From Thermodesulfobacteriota bacterium (GTDB lineage: Bacteria > Desulfobacterota > Thermodesulfobacteria > Thermodesulfobacteriales > Thermodesulfobacteriaceae), in assembly GCA_003641645.1 (NCBI GenBank), contig QNAZ01000030.1:1-8344 (forward strand): a DNA stretch of 8,344 nucleotides. Direction: 5' to 3'. This document shows, piece by piece, positions 1 to 6,776 of this stretch; the first letter of the stretch is position 1; the number at the start of each line of letters is the position of its first letter. Made by a program: the position numbers and the translations under genes. A model generated the notes under the pieces. The model ran no database searches and had not been told where the DNA came from. It saw only the letters and a list, made by a program, of their open reading frames with translations.

Positions 1-1113
1 TTAAAAAAAAGAGATTTTACCTTTAATGCTATGGCTATTCCAATTAGTTCTCTTTTTGAAAATAAATTTTTAATATTTGATCCTTTTTTAGGATATAAAG
101 ACCTGAAAGAAAAAATTATAAGAATTATTGCTGAAGAAAATATTATAGAGGATCCTTTAAGAATTTTGAGAGGTTATAGATTTTTTGCTTATGGTTTTGG
201 AGAAATAGAAAGTAATACAAGGAAGTTATTTCAAATTCATAAAAGCAAAATCAACAGATGTGCTAAAGAGAGGATTTTGCAAGAACTTTTATATATTTTA
301 ACTTCCTCTAAAACTTTTGAAACTTTTAAATTAATGGATGAGGATAGTATATTAAAAGAATTTTTTCCGTATATTGAAAAGACCAAAGGTATTCCTCAAC
401 CATCTTTTCATCATTTAGATGTAGGTGATCATCTTTTTGAATCACTTAAATGGGCTGAGGAAATATTAAAAAATCCAAAAACATATTTAGGAATTGAGAT
501 GAGAGAAAAGATTAAAGAGAAAGATTTTATTATTTCTGTTAAACTGGCAAGCTTATTTCACGATCTTGGTAAAGCTTATACTTATGAGATAAAAGATAGG
601 ATTACTTTTTATGGACATGAAAAAGTTTCTGCAGAACTTTTTAAAGAAATGGCAGAAAAATTAAGATTTAAAAGAGATTTAATTGATAGAATTTATATTC
701 TTATAAAAAATCATATGAGACCATTTCATCTATTAAATGAAAAGGAAAAAGGTAGATTAACCTTAAGAGCTAAAAGAAACCTTTTAAGAGATGTTCCTTA
801 TCTTGAAGATCTTTTTATTGTATGTATAGCAGACTCTTTAGCAAGCCAAGGACCTGATAAAGAACCAGATTATGAAAAACGTTTGATAGCATTTTTTAAT
901 GAATTATTTGAATTAAAAGAACAACTTGAAAAAGAAAGTAAAAAGAAGAGGCTTATTACAGGAAATGATTTGATTGAGCTTGGATTCAAACCAGGACCTA
1001 TATTTCGTGAAATTTTACAAGATATAGAATTGCAAGTATTAGAAAAAAAACTTAAGTCTAAAGAAGAAGCTTTAAAGTATATAGAAGAAAAATATAGTAA
1101 AAGAAAATTTTAA
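1..1113 (+). CDS. tRNA nucleotidyltransferase (CCA-adding family) with HD domain, 5'-truncated by the window edge
   Basis: This is the C-terminal part of a class II tRNA nucleotidyltransferase, the family that adds or repairs the 3' CCA (or only CC or A) of tRNA using CTP and ATP. The frame is open from base 1 and reads RDFTFNAMA at 10-36, the conserved head-domain motif, so the ATG at 31 is internal. DPFLGYKDL and EDPLRILRGYRF follow; the latter is the nucleotide-recognition region. From about base 410 there is an HD domain with a full metal quartet: His at 430-432, His-Asp (HDLGK) at 559-564 and Asp at 832-834. The C-terminal motif GNDLIELGFKPGP is typical of bacterial members. The catalytic DxD motif and the flexible loop that separates CCA-, CC- and A-adding enzymes lie upstream and are not visible, so specificity cannot be given; a poly(A) polymerase relative is possible. 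The gene ends 77 bp before tig. The family call is strong. Confidence 0.9.
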   Translation, partial: LKKRDFTFNAMAIPISSLFENKFLIFDPFLGYKDLKEKIIRIIAEENIIEDPLRILRGYRFFAYGFGEIESNTRKLFQIHKSKINRCAKERILQELLYILTSSKTFETFKLMDEDSILKEFFPYIEKTKGIPQPSFHHLDVGDHLFESLKWAEEILKNPKTYLGIEMREKIKEKDFIISVKLASLFHDLGKAYTYEIKDRITFYGHEKVSAELFKEMAEKLRFKRDLIDRIYILIKNHMRPFHLLNEKEKGRLTLRAKRNLLRDVPYLEDLFIVCIADSLASQGPDKEPDYEKRLIAFFNELFELKEQLEKESKKKRLITGNDLIELGFKPGPIFREILQDIELQVLEKKLKSKEEALKYIEEKYSKRKF

Positions 1114-1118
1114 GACTT

Positions 1119-1156
1119 TTGTCAAGCCTTGTAAATTTTTAAATTTAAGGTAATGT
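1119..1156 (+). promoter_or_regulatory. possible weak promoter for the tig-clpP-clpX-lon cluster
   Basis: The 77-bp gap before tig is the only gap on this strand big enough for a promoter of the cluster. TTGTCA (1119-1124) matches five of six bases of a -35 box but has no good -10 at standard distance. TTGTAA (1129-1134) followed 16 bp later by TAATGT (1151-1156) is another imperfect pair. Neither is strong, and a heat-shock-type promoter is not evident. The location is more convincing than the motif; the operon could also be read from upstream. Confidence 0.25.
1127..1150 (+). repeat. AT-rich inverted repeat between the tRNA nucleotidyltransferase gene and tig
   Basis: TAAATTT at 1132-1138 is the exact reverse complement of AAATTTA at 1141-1147. 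CC/GG-containing ends (1127-1129 with 1148-1150) can extend the stem past a two-base bulge. The stem is mostly A-T and is followed by an A-rich stretch rather than a T tract, so it does not look like a normal intrinsic terminator. It may be a weak processing or attenuation hairpin, a protein-binding site, or chance in AT-rich DNA. Confidence 0.35.
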
Positions 1157-1190
1157 AAAAATAAAAATTTGGAGGAGGAAGGGAAAAGTT

Positions 1191-2477
1191 ATGAAAGTAG
1201 AGTTACAGGATGTAAGTGAGGTGGAGAAGATTTTAAAAGTGGAGGTTCCTCAAGAAAAAGTAAATAAAATAATTCAACAAGTAACCAATCAGGTTAAAAA
1301 AAAGGCTAAGATAAAAGGTTTTAGAGAAGGAAAAGTTCCTGTTTATCTTGTTAAAAAATTATTTAAAGAAGAAATTGAAGAAAAAAGTATAGCAAGAATT
1401 ATAGAAGATACACTTAATAAAGCCATTAAAGAAACCAAAATGGAACCTCTTTTAAGACCCAGAATAGAAGGATGGGGGGAATTAAAAGAAGGAGAGCCAT
1501 TTAATTATTCGGTTTTAGTTGAAATAAGACCTGTAATTGATATAAAAAAAGAAGATTATATTGGAATAGAAGTTGAAAAAGAGACTGATGAAATAAATGA
1601 TGAAGAAGTGGATAGGATTTTAAATGAATTTAGATATTCCTTTTCAGAATTAAAAAGGGTTGAAAAAGATGAACCAATAGAAGAAAGATATGTAGCAGTT
1701 ATAAAATTTGAAGCTTATGAAGGTGAAAAATTAATTCCTGGGCATCAAGCTGAAGCTTTATTTATAGATGTAGGAACAGGCGAATTTAATGAAAAAGTAG
1801 AGAAGGAACTAATAGGAAAGAAAGAAGGAGATAAATTTAGTGTAGAAGTTGAATATTCGGAAAAGGGTCTTAATCCTCTTTTAGCTGGTAAGAAAGTTAG
1901 ATATGAAATAGAAGTAAAAGAAGTTTATAAAAGAGAATTAAAAGAATTGAACGATGAATTTGTAAAAAGTTTAAATATGGGATTTGAGACAGTTGAAGCC
2001 TTAAAAGAAAGTGTTAAAAATAGATTATTAGAAGATAAAAAAAGAAGAAATGAAAATAAATTTAGGGAAAAGCTTTTAGAGAAAATTTTAGAAAAAGTGG
2101 ATTTTAAAGTTCCTGCTCGATATGTGGAATTGAAATTATATCAATTATTAGAACAAGTTAAAGAAGGTTTGGAAAGAGATGGTTTAAGCTTTGATAAACT
2201 TAATATTTCTATAGATAAATTAAAAGAAAGACTTTATCCTATTGCTGAAAAACAAGCAAAAGAAGAATTATTATTGGAAAAAATAGCTGAGCTTGAAAAT
2301 ATTGAGATTTCTCAAGACGAAATTAATGATACTGTAAAAGCTATTTCAAAAGGATTAAAAATTTCTGGTGAAAAAGCTCAACAAATTGTTTATTTTAATA
2401 TACTTCCGAAAAGATTAGCAGAGAAGACCTTGCAATTTTTAGTAAATAATGCTAAACCAATAATTAAGGAGAATTAA
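1191..2477 (+). CDS. tig: trigger factor, ribosome-associated chaperone
   Basis: Trigger factor docks at the ribosome exit tunnel and shields nascent chains. The 428 aa match the family length (432 in E. coli). The N-terminal domain (residues 1-115) carries the ribosome-binding signature GFREGKVP at 43-50, at the same position as in E. coli. A FKBP-like domain spans about 160-250 (EERYVAVIKFEAYEG to KKVRYEIEVKEV), and the helical C-terminal chaperone arms cover about 250-428 (ELNDEFVKSL at 252-261). Something odd: in the FKBP-like domain the usual PGFE active-site segment is replaced by NEKVE (residues 200-204), and the later Tyr position appears to be Gly, so prolyl isomerase activity is probably lost while the chaperone fold is kept. 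The start is supported by a purine-rich Shine-Dalgarno, GGAGGAGG at 1171-1178, with a second AAGGG at 1179-1183. It is the first gene of the cluster; clpP begins 2 bp after its stop. Confidence 0.97.
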   Translation: MKVELQDVSEVEKILKVEVPQEKVNKIIQQVTNQVKKKAKIKGFREGKVPVYLVKKLFKEEIEEKSIARIIEDTLNKAIKETKMEPLLRPRIEGWGELKEGEPFNYSVLVEIRPVIDIKKEDYIGIEVEKETDEINDEEVDRILNEFRYSFSELKRVEKDEPIEERYVAVIKFEAYEGEKLIPGHQAEALFIDVGTGEFNEKVEKELIGKKEGDKFSVEVEYSEKGLNPLLAGKKVRYEIEVKEVYKRELKELNDEFVKSLNMGFETVEALKESVKNRLLEDKKRRNENKFREKLLEKILEKVDFKVPARYVELKLYQLLEQVKEGLERDGLSFDKLNISIDKLKERLYPIAEKQAKEELLLEKIAELENIEISQDEINDTVKAISKGLKISGEKAQQIVYFNILPKRLAEKTLQFLVNNAKPIIKEN

Positions 2478-2479
2478 AG

Positions 2480-3064
2480 ATGTCTTATTATATTCCGATT
2501 GTAATTGAACAGACAGGTAGAACTGAACGTGCTTATGATATATATTCCCGCCTTTTAAAAGAAAGGATTATATTTATAGGAACAACAATTGATGAAAATA
2601 TAGCCAATATTGTTATAGCACAACTTTTATATTTAGAGGCTGAAGATCCAGATAAAGATATAATGCTTTATATTAATTCTCCAGGAGGATTAGTTACTGC
2701 AGGGCTTGCTATCTATGATACTATTCAGTATATAAAACCAGATGTATGCACTATTTGTGTAGGGCAAGCTGCAAGTATGGCAGCTGTTCTTTTAGCAGCA
2801 GGAACTTCTGGTAAAAGATATGCTCTTCGTCATTCAAGGATAATGCTTCATCAACCTATTGGTGCTTTTCAGGGACAAGCTACAGAGGTTGAAATTCAAG
2901 CAAAAGAAATTTTACGTTTAAGAGAAATTCTTAATGAAATTTTAGCTAAGCATACTGGACAGTCTAAGGAAAAGATTAAGCAGGATACTGAAAGGGATTT
3001 TTATATGTCTGCAGAAGAGGCTTTAGAATATGGAGTTATTGATAAAATTTTAATTACAAGATGA
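2480..3064 (+). CDS. clpP: ATP-dependent Clp protease, proteolytic subunit ClpP
   Basis: ClpP is the barrel-shaped serine peptidase that works with ClpX (or another Clp ATPase) to degrade unfolded proteins in the cytosol. The catalytic triad is complete: Ser99 in GQAASMAA, His124 in MLHQPIG and Asp173 in DTERD, with the same spacing as E. coli Ser97/His122/Asp171 (mature numbering). The oxyanion-side SPGG motif is at 67-70. The protein is 194 aa and begins MSYYIPIVIEQ, which nearly coincides with the mature E. coli N-terminus (ALVPMVIEQ). The propeptide is therefore very short or absent, and the N-terminal axial-loop region is retained. The start follows AAGGAG (2466-2471) inside the end of tig, only 2 bp after the tig stop, so translation is probably coupled. 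Its partner clpX is next, 12 bp downstream. Confidence 0.98.
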   Translation: MSYYIPIVIEQTGRTERAYDIYSRLLKERIIFIGTTIDENIANIVIAQLLYLEAEDPDKDIMLYINSPGGLVTAGLAIYDTIQYIKPDVCTICVGQAASMAAVLLAAGTSGKRYALRHSRIMLHQPIGAFQGQATEVEIQAKEILRLREILNEILAKHTGQSKEKIKQDTERDFYMSAEEALEYGVIDKILITR

Positions 3065-3070
3065 GGTGGG
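3062..3070 (+). promoter_or_regulatory. clpX ribosome binding site overlapping the clpP stop codon
   Basis: The stop codon TGA of clpP (3062-3064) runs directly into AGGTGG (3064-3069 plus G), a Shine-Dalgarno-like stretch 6-7 bases before the clpX ATG at 3077. A ribosome finishing clpP sits on the clpX initiation region, which favours coupled and roughly balanced production of the two partners. Confidence 0.6.
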
Positions 3071-3076
3071 TAAGAA

Positions 3077-4339
3077 ATGAAAGATTTTACTAAAGAACCC
3101 AGATGTTCTTTTTGTGGAAGATCACAAAGTGAAGTTAAAAAATTAATAGCAGGTTCATCTGCTTATATTTGTAATGAATGTGTAGAATTATGTAAAGAAA
3201 TTTTAGAAGAAGAATATGAAAGGATCAATCTTTCTGAAGAAAGTTATAGTGAACTTCCTAAACCTGCAGAAATAAAAAATTATTTGGATCAATATGTTAT
3301 TGGTCAAGAAAGAGCAAAGAAAATTCTTTCTGTAGCAGTATATAATCATTATAAGAGGGTAGAATATCAAAAATTAAATAGAAGATATTTAAAAGATGTT
3401 GAGATTCAAAAAACTAATATATTATTAATTGGACCTACTGGATGTGGTAAAACTCTTATGGCTCAAACTTTAGCTAAATTTTTAAAAGTTCCTTTTACTA
3501 TTGCTGATGCCACTCCTCTTACTGAAGCAGGTTATGTAGGAGAAGATGTAGAGAATATTCTTCTTTATCTACTTCAATCTGCTAATTATGATTTAGAATT
3601 AGCTCAAAAAGGTATTGTTTATATTGATGAAATAGACAAGATTGCAAAAAAGGGAGAAGGTCCATCTATTACCAGAGATGTTTCAGGTGAAGGGGTTCAA
3701 CAAGCGCTTTTAAAAATTTTAGAAGGAACTATAGCTAATATTCCTCCTAAGGGAGGAAGAAAGCATCCTCAACAAGAATATATCAAAATAGATACCACCA
3801 ATATTTTATTTATTTGTGGAGGAGCATTTGTTGGATTGGAAGAGATAATAAAAAGAAGACTTGGCAAAGGATCTATAGGATTTGGAGCAGAAATTAAAAA
3901 TATTAAAGATTTGACCTTAGGGGAAATTTTGTCAAAGGTGCAACCAGAAGATCTAATAAAATATGGATTTATTCCTGAATTTGTAGGAAGACTTCCAGTG
4001 GTTGCTACCTTAGATGATCTTACAGTTGAAGATCTTGTTAAGATATTAGTTAAACCTAAAAATTCAATAATAAAACAATATCAAAAACTTTTTGAGATAG
4101 AAGGTGTAGAATTAAAATTTACAGAAGGTGCATTAAGAGCAATTGCTGAAGAAGCAACAAAGAGAAAAACAGGAGCTCGTGGTTTAAGATCAATCATTGA
4201 AGAGGTTATGGTAGATGTAATGTATGAGATCCCCTCCTTAAGAGATGTTAAAGAATGTATAGTTACTGAAGAAGTAATCTTGAAAAAAGAAAGACCGATC
4301 TTAATATTTAATAGAAAGAAAAAAGCAAAGGAGGGGTAG
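3077..4339 (+). CDS. clpX: ATP-dependent Clp protease, ATPase subunit ClpX
   Basis: ClpX is the hexameric AAA+ unfoldase that recognises tagged substrates and threads them into ClpP. The length (420 aa) fits the family (424 in E. coli). The N-terminal zinc-binding domain has its four cysteines at 10, 13, 32 and 35. Walker A is GPTGCGKT at 119-126, and Walker B has Asp184-Glu185 in VYIDEIDKI. The substrate-gripping pore loop GYVG is at 152-155 and the RKH loop at 228-230. The IGF loop that docks onto ClpP is at 267-269, so this ClpX should be able to bind a ClpP such as its neighbour. The arginine finger region EFVGRLP lies around residue 305 and sensor 2 GARGLR at 366-371. No motif is missing. 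It sits 12 bp after clpP and 8 bp before lon. Confidence 0.98.
   Translation: MKDFTKEPRCSFCGRSQSEVKKLIAGSSAYICNECVELCKEILEEEYERINLSEESYSELPKPAEIKNYLDQYVIGQERAKKILSVAVYNHYKRVEYQKLNRRYLKDVEIQKTNILLIGPTGCGKTLMAQTLAKFLKVPFTIADATPLTEAGYVGEDVENILLYLLQSANYDLELAQKGIVYIDEIDKIAKKGEGPSITRDVSGEGVQQALLKILEGTIANIPPKGGRKHPQQEYIKIDTTNILFICGGAFVGLEEIIKRRLGKGSIGFGAEIKNIKDLTLGEILSKVQPEDLIKYGFIPEFVGRLPVVATLDDLTVEDLVKILVKPKNSIIKQYQKLFEIEGVELKFTEGALRAIAEEATKRKTGARGLRSIIEEVMVDVMYEIPSLRDVKECIVTEEVILKKERPILIFNRKKKAKEG
4327..4336 (+). promoter_or_regulatory. lon ribosome binding site inside the 3' end of clpX
   Basis: A strong A/G-rich Shine-Dalgarno (AAAGGAGGGG) lies wholly within the last codons of clpX, just before its TAG stop at 4337-4339. 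The GGAGG core ends 13 bases before the lon ATG at 4348, longer than usual. It supports the lon start and coupling of lon to clpX translation. Confidence 0.6.
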
Positions 4340-4347
4340 GTAAAAGC

Positions 4348-6771
4348 ATGTTTAATGAAAATTTGAAGATTTTGCCTTTATTACCTTTAAGAGAAATAGT
4401 AGTATTTCCATATACAGCTGTTCCTCTTTTTATTGGAAGAGTAAAAAGTATTCTTGCTATTGAAAAGGCTTATAATACAGATAAATTAATTTTTCTATCT
4501 GCTCAAAAAGATGCTAAATTAGATAATCCTTCTGAACAAGATATATATAAAGTTGGGACTGTATGTAAAATAATTCAACTTTTGAGACTTCCTGATGGGA
4601 CTCTAAAAATTTTGGTAGAAGGTTTAAATAGAGGAAGGATAATAAGATTTCTTCCTGATTCTGAATATTTTTTAGTTGAAGTAGAACCAAAAACAGAAGT
4701 GATTGAAACAGATGTAGAAACAACAGCTCTTCTTAAACTTTGTAAGGAGTCTTTAGAAGAATATGCTCATTATAATAAAAAAATTAATCTTGAATTAGTC
4801 AATAATCTTCTTAATGTAGATGATCCTGCAGAATTTTCAGATAGACTTTCTGCAATTTTAAATCTTAAATTAGATCAAAAACAAAGACTTCTTGAAACTA
4901 TAAGTGTAAGAAAGCGTTTAGAATTTCTTCTTAATTATCTTAAAGGTGAGATAGAAATAATTAAAACAGAAGCACGTATAAGAGAAAGAATCAAAAAGCA
5001 AATGGAAAAAACTCAGAGGGATTATTATCTTCATGAGCAGATGAAAGCTATTCAAAAGGAGCTCGGAGAAAGAGAAGATGGAAGAAGTGATTTAGCAGAA
5101 TTAGAAAAAAGAATGAAAAGAAAAAAACTTCCCAAGGAAGTTGCAAATATTGTAAGAAGAGAATTTAAAAAACTTTCTTTAATGTCTCCTATGTCTGCAG
5201 AAGCAACTGTAGTAAGAAATTATATTGATTGGCTTCTTAGTCTTCCTTGGTATGAAAAAACAAAAGATAATATAGATATAGAAAAAGTTGAGGAGCTTTT
5301 AGATAAGAATCATTATGGATTAGAAAAACCTAAGCAGAGAATTATAGAGCATTTAGCAGTTCAAAAACTTACTAAATCTATTAAAGGACCTATTCTTTGC
5401 TTTGTTGGTCCTCCAGGAGTAGGTAAAACCTCTTTAGCTAAGTCTATAGCTGAAGCAATAGGAAGAAAGTTTGTTAGAATGTCTCTTGGAGGAATAAGAG
5501 ACGAAGCAGAAATAAGAGGACATAGAAGAACTTATGTAGGAGCTTTACCTGGAAAAATTATTCAGGGAATGAGAAGAGCAGGAACTATTAATCCTGTTTT
5601 CTGTCTTGATGAAGTTGATAAAATAGGTATGGATTTTAGAGGAGACCCTGCTGCGGCACTGTTAGAGGTGCTTGATCCTGAACAAAATCATTCTTTTCAG
5701 GATCATTATTTAGAAGTAGGATATGATCTTTCTAAAGTTCTTTTTATTACCACTGCTAATGCCCTTTATACTATTCCACCAGCATTACTTGATAGAATGG
5801 AGATTATAGAACTTCCTGGTTATACAGAAGAAGAAAAATTGGAAATAGCTAAAAATTATTTATTACCAAGACAACTCCAAGCTCATGGACTTAATCCAGA
5901 AATGGTTCCTTTAGATGATAAGGTTATTCTTGAGATTATTAGAAAGTATACGAGAGAAGCAGGGGTTAGAAATTTAGAAAGGGAACTTGCTACTATTTGT
6001 AGAAAAATTGCTAAAGAAGTAGCTAAAAATCCTGAGGAGTTTAAACCATTTAAAATCACTATTTCTAAATTAGAAGAATTGTTAGGGGTTCCTAAATATA
6101 GATATGGAGTAGCTGAAGAGCAACCACAAGTTGGTATTGCTACAGGACTTGCTTGGACTGAAACCGGAGGTTCTTTACTTCAAATTGAAGCAGTTATTAT
6201 GCCTGGAAAAGGGAACTTACAAATCACAGGAAAACTTGGAGAAGTAATGCAAGAATCTGTCCAAGCTGCAATGAGTTATGTAAGATCAAGAGCCCTTCAA
6301 TTAGGTTTGCCCTTGGATTTTTATAGAAAGATAGATATTCATATCCATGTCCCTGAAGGAGCTATACCAAAAGATGGTCCAAGTGCTGGAATTACTATTG
6401 CAGTAGCTATAGTTTCAGCCCTTTTGAAGATACCTGTTAAAAATACAGTTGCTATGACAGGAGAAATTACTTTAAGAGGAAGAATTCTTCCTATAGGTGG
6501 TTTGAAAGAAAAATTACTTGCAGCTGTAAGAGGTGGAATAAAGACTGTTCTTATACCTAAGGAAAATGAGAAAGAACTTAAAGAGATTAATCCTAAAATA
6601 TTAAAGGATTTAGAAATCATATTAGTAGAGAATATGGATGAAGTTTTAAAAATAGCTCTGCTTCTGGAAGATCCATCAACACTCTTTAGAGAAGCTCCAT
6701 CTCTTGATATTTGGGAATTAGTAGAATTACAGGAAAAAATGAAAGACAAATCTGTAACTTTAGAACATTAA
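4348..6771 (+). CDS. lon: ATP-dependent protease Lon (LonA type)
   Basis: Lon is a homohexameric cytosolic AAA+ serine protease that removes damaged proteins and some regulators. At 807 aa it is slightly longer than the E. coli enzyme (784 aa). Domain order is standard for LonA. The N-terminal substrate-binding domain (about 8-200, starting LPLLPLREIVVFP) leads into a charged helical or coiled-coil linker (about 200-260). The AAA+ module has Walker A GPPGVGKT at 354-361, Walker B Asp421-Glu422 in CLDEVDKI and a pore-loop YVG at 396-398. The protease domain runs from about 585 to 775. The catalytic dyad is complete: Ser679 in PKDGPSAG and Lys722 in GGLKEKLLAA, the same numbers as in E. coli. 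The last 25 or so residues are a hydrophilic tail. There is no transmembrane segment, so it is not LonB. It is the final gene of the cluster and its stop lies 5 bp from the convergent rho stop. Confidence 0.98.
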   Translation: MFNENLKILPLLPLREIVVFPYTAVPLFIGRVKSILAIEKAYNTDKLIFLSAQKDAKLDNPSEQDIYKVGTVCKIIQLLRLPDGTLKILVEGLNRGRIIRFLPDSEYFLVEVEPKTEVIETDVETTALLKLCKESLEEYAHYNKKINLELVNNLLNVDDPAEFSDRLSAILNLKLDQKQRLLETISVRKRLEFLLNYLKGEIEIIKTEARIRERIKKQMEKTQRDYYLHEQMKAIQKELGEREDGRSDLAELEKRMKRKKLPKEVANIVRREFKKLSLMSPMSAEATVVRNYIDWLLSLPWYEKTKDNIDIEKVEELLDKNHYGLEKPKQRIIEHLAVQKLTKSIKGPILCFVGPPGVGKTSLAKSIAEAIGRKFVRMSLGGIRDEAEIRGHRRTYVGALPGKIIQGMRRAGTINPVFCLDEVDKIGMDFRGDPAAALLEVLDPEQNHSFQDHYLEVGYDLSKVLFITTANALYTIPPALLDRMEIIELPGYTEEEKLEIAKNYLLPRQLQAHGLNPEMVPLDDKVILEIIRKYTREAGVRNLERELATICRKIAKEVAKNPEEFKPFKITISKLEELLGVPKYRYGVAEEQPQVGIATGLAWTETGGSLLQIEAVIMPGKGNLQITGKLGEVMQESVQAAMSYVRSRALQLGLPLDFYRKIDIHIHVPEGAIPKDGPSAGITIAVAIVSALLKIPVKNTVAMTGEITLRGRILPIGGLKEKLLAAVRGGIKTVLIPKENEKELKEINPKILKDLEIILVENMDEVLKIALLLEDPSTLFREAPSLDIWELVELQEKMKDKSVTLEH

Positions 6772-6776
6772 TATTT

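Noticed and set aside
31..33. ATG at 31 as the start of the first gene
   Set aside because: The frame is open to base 1, and the ATG sits in the middle of the conserved RDFTFNAMA motif, so the gene continues beyond the window edge.
1127..1160. Intrinsic terminator after the tRNA nucleotidyltransferase gene
   Set aside because: The inverted repeat is almost all A-T with a tiny loop and is followed by an A-rich run rather than a T tract.
4514..4723. Reverse-strand open frame of 69 codons inside lon
   Set aside because: It lies opposite a conserved lon region, has a low-complexity Leu/Phe-rich product with no recognisable motif, and is explained as a shadow of the real gene.
6339..6749. Reverse-strand open frame of 136 codons opposite the lon protease domain
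   Set aside because: The opposite strand encodes the catalytic Ser/Lys region of Lon. The Ser/Ile-rich product looks like an antisense shadow and has no recognisable motif.
6772..6776. Bidirectional terminator between lon and rho
   Set aside because: Only five A/T bases are available and the flanking coding ends contain no GC-rich stem followed by a T tract.
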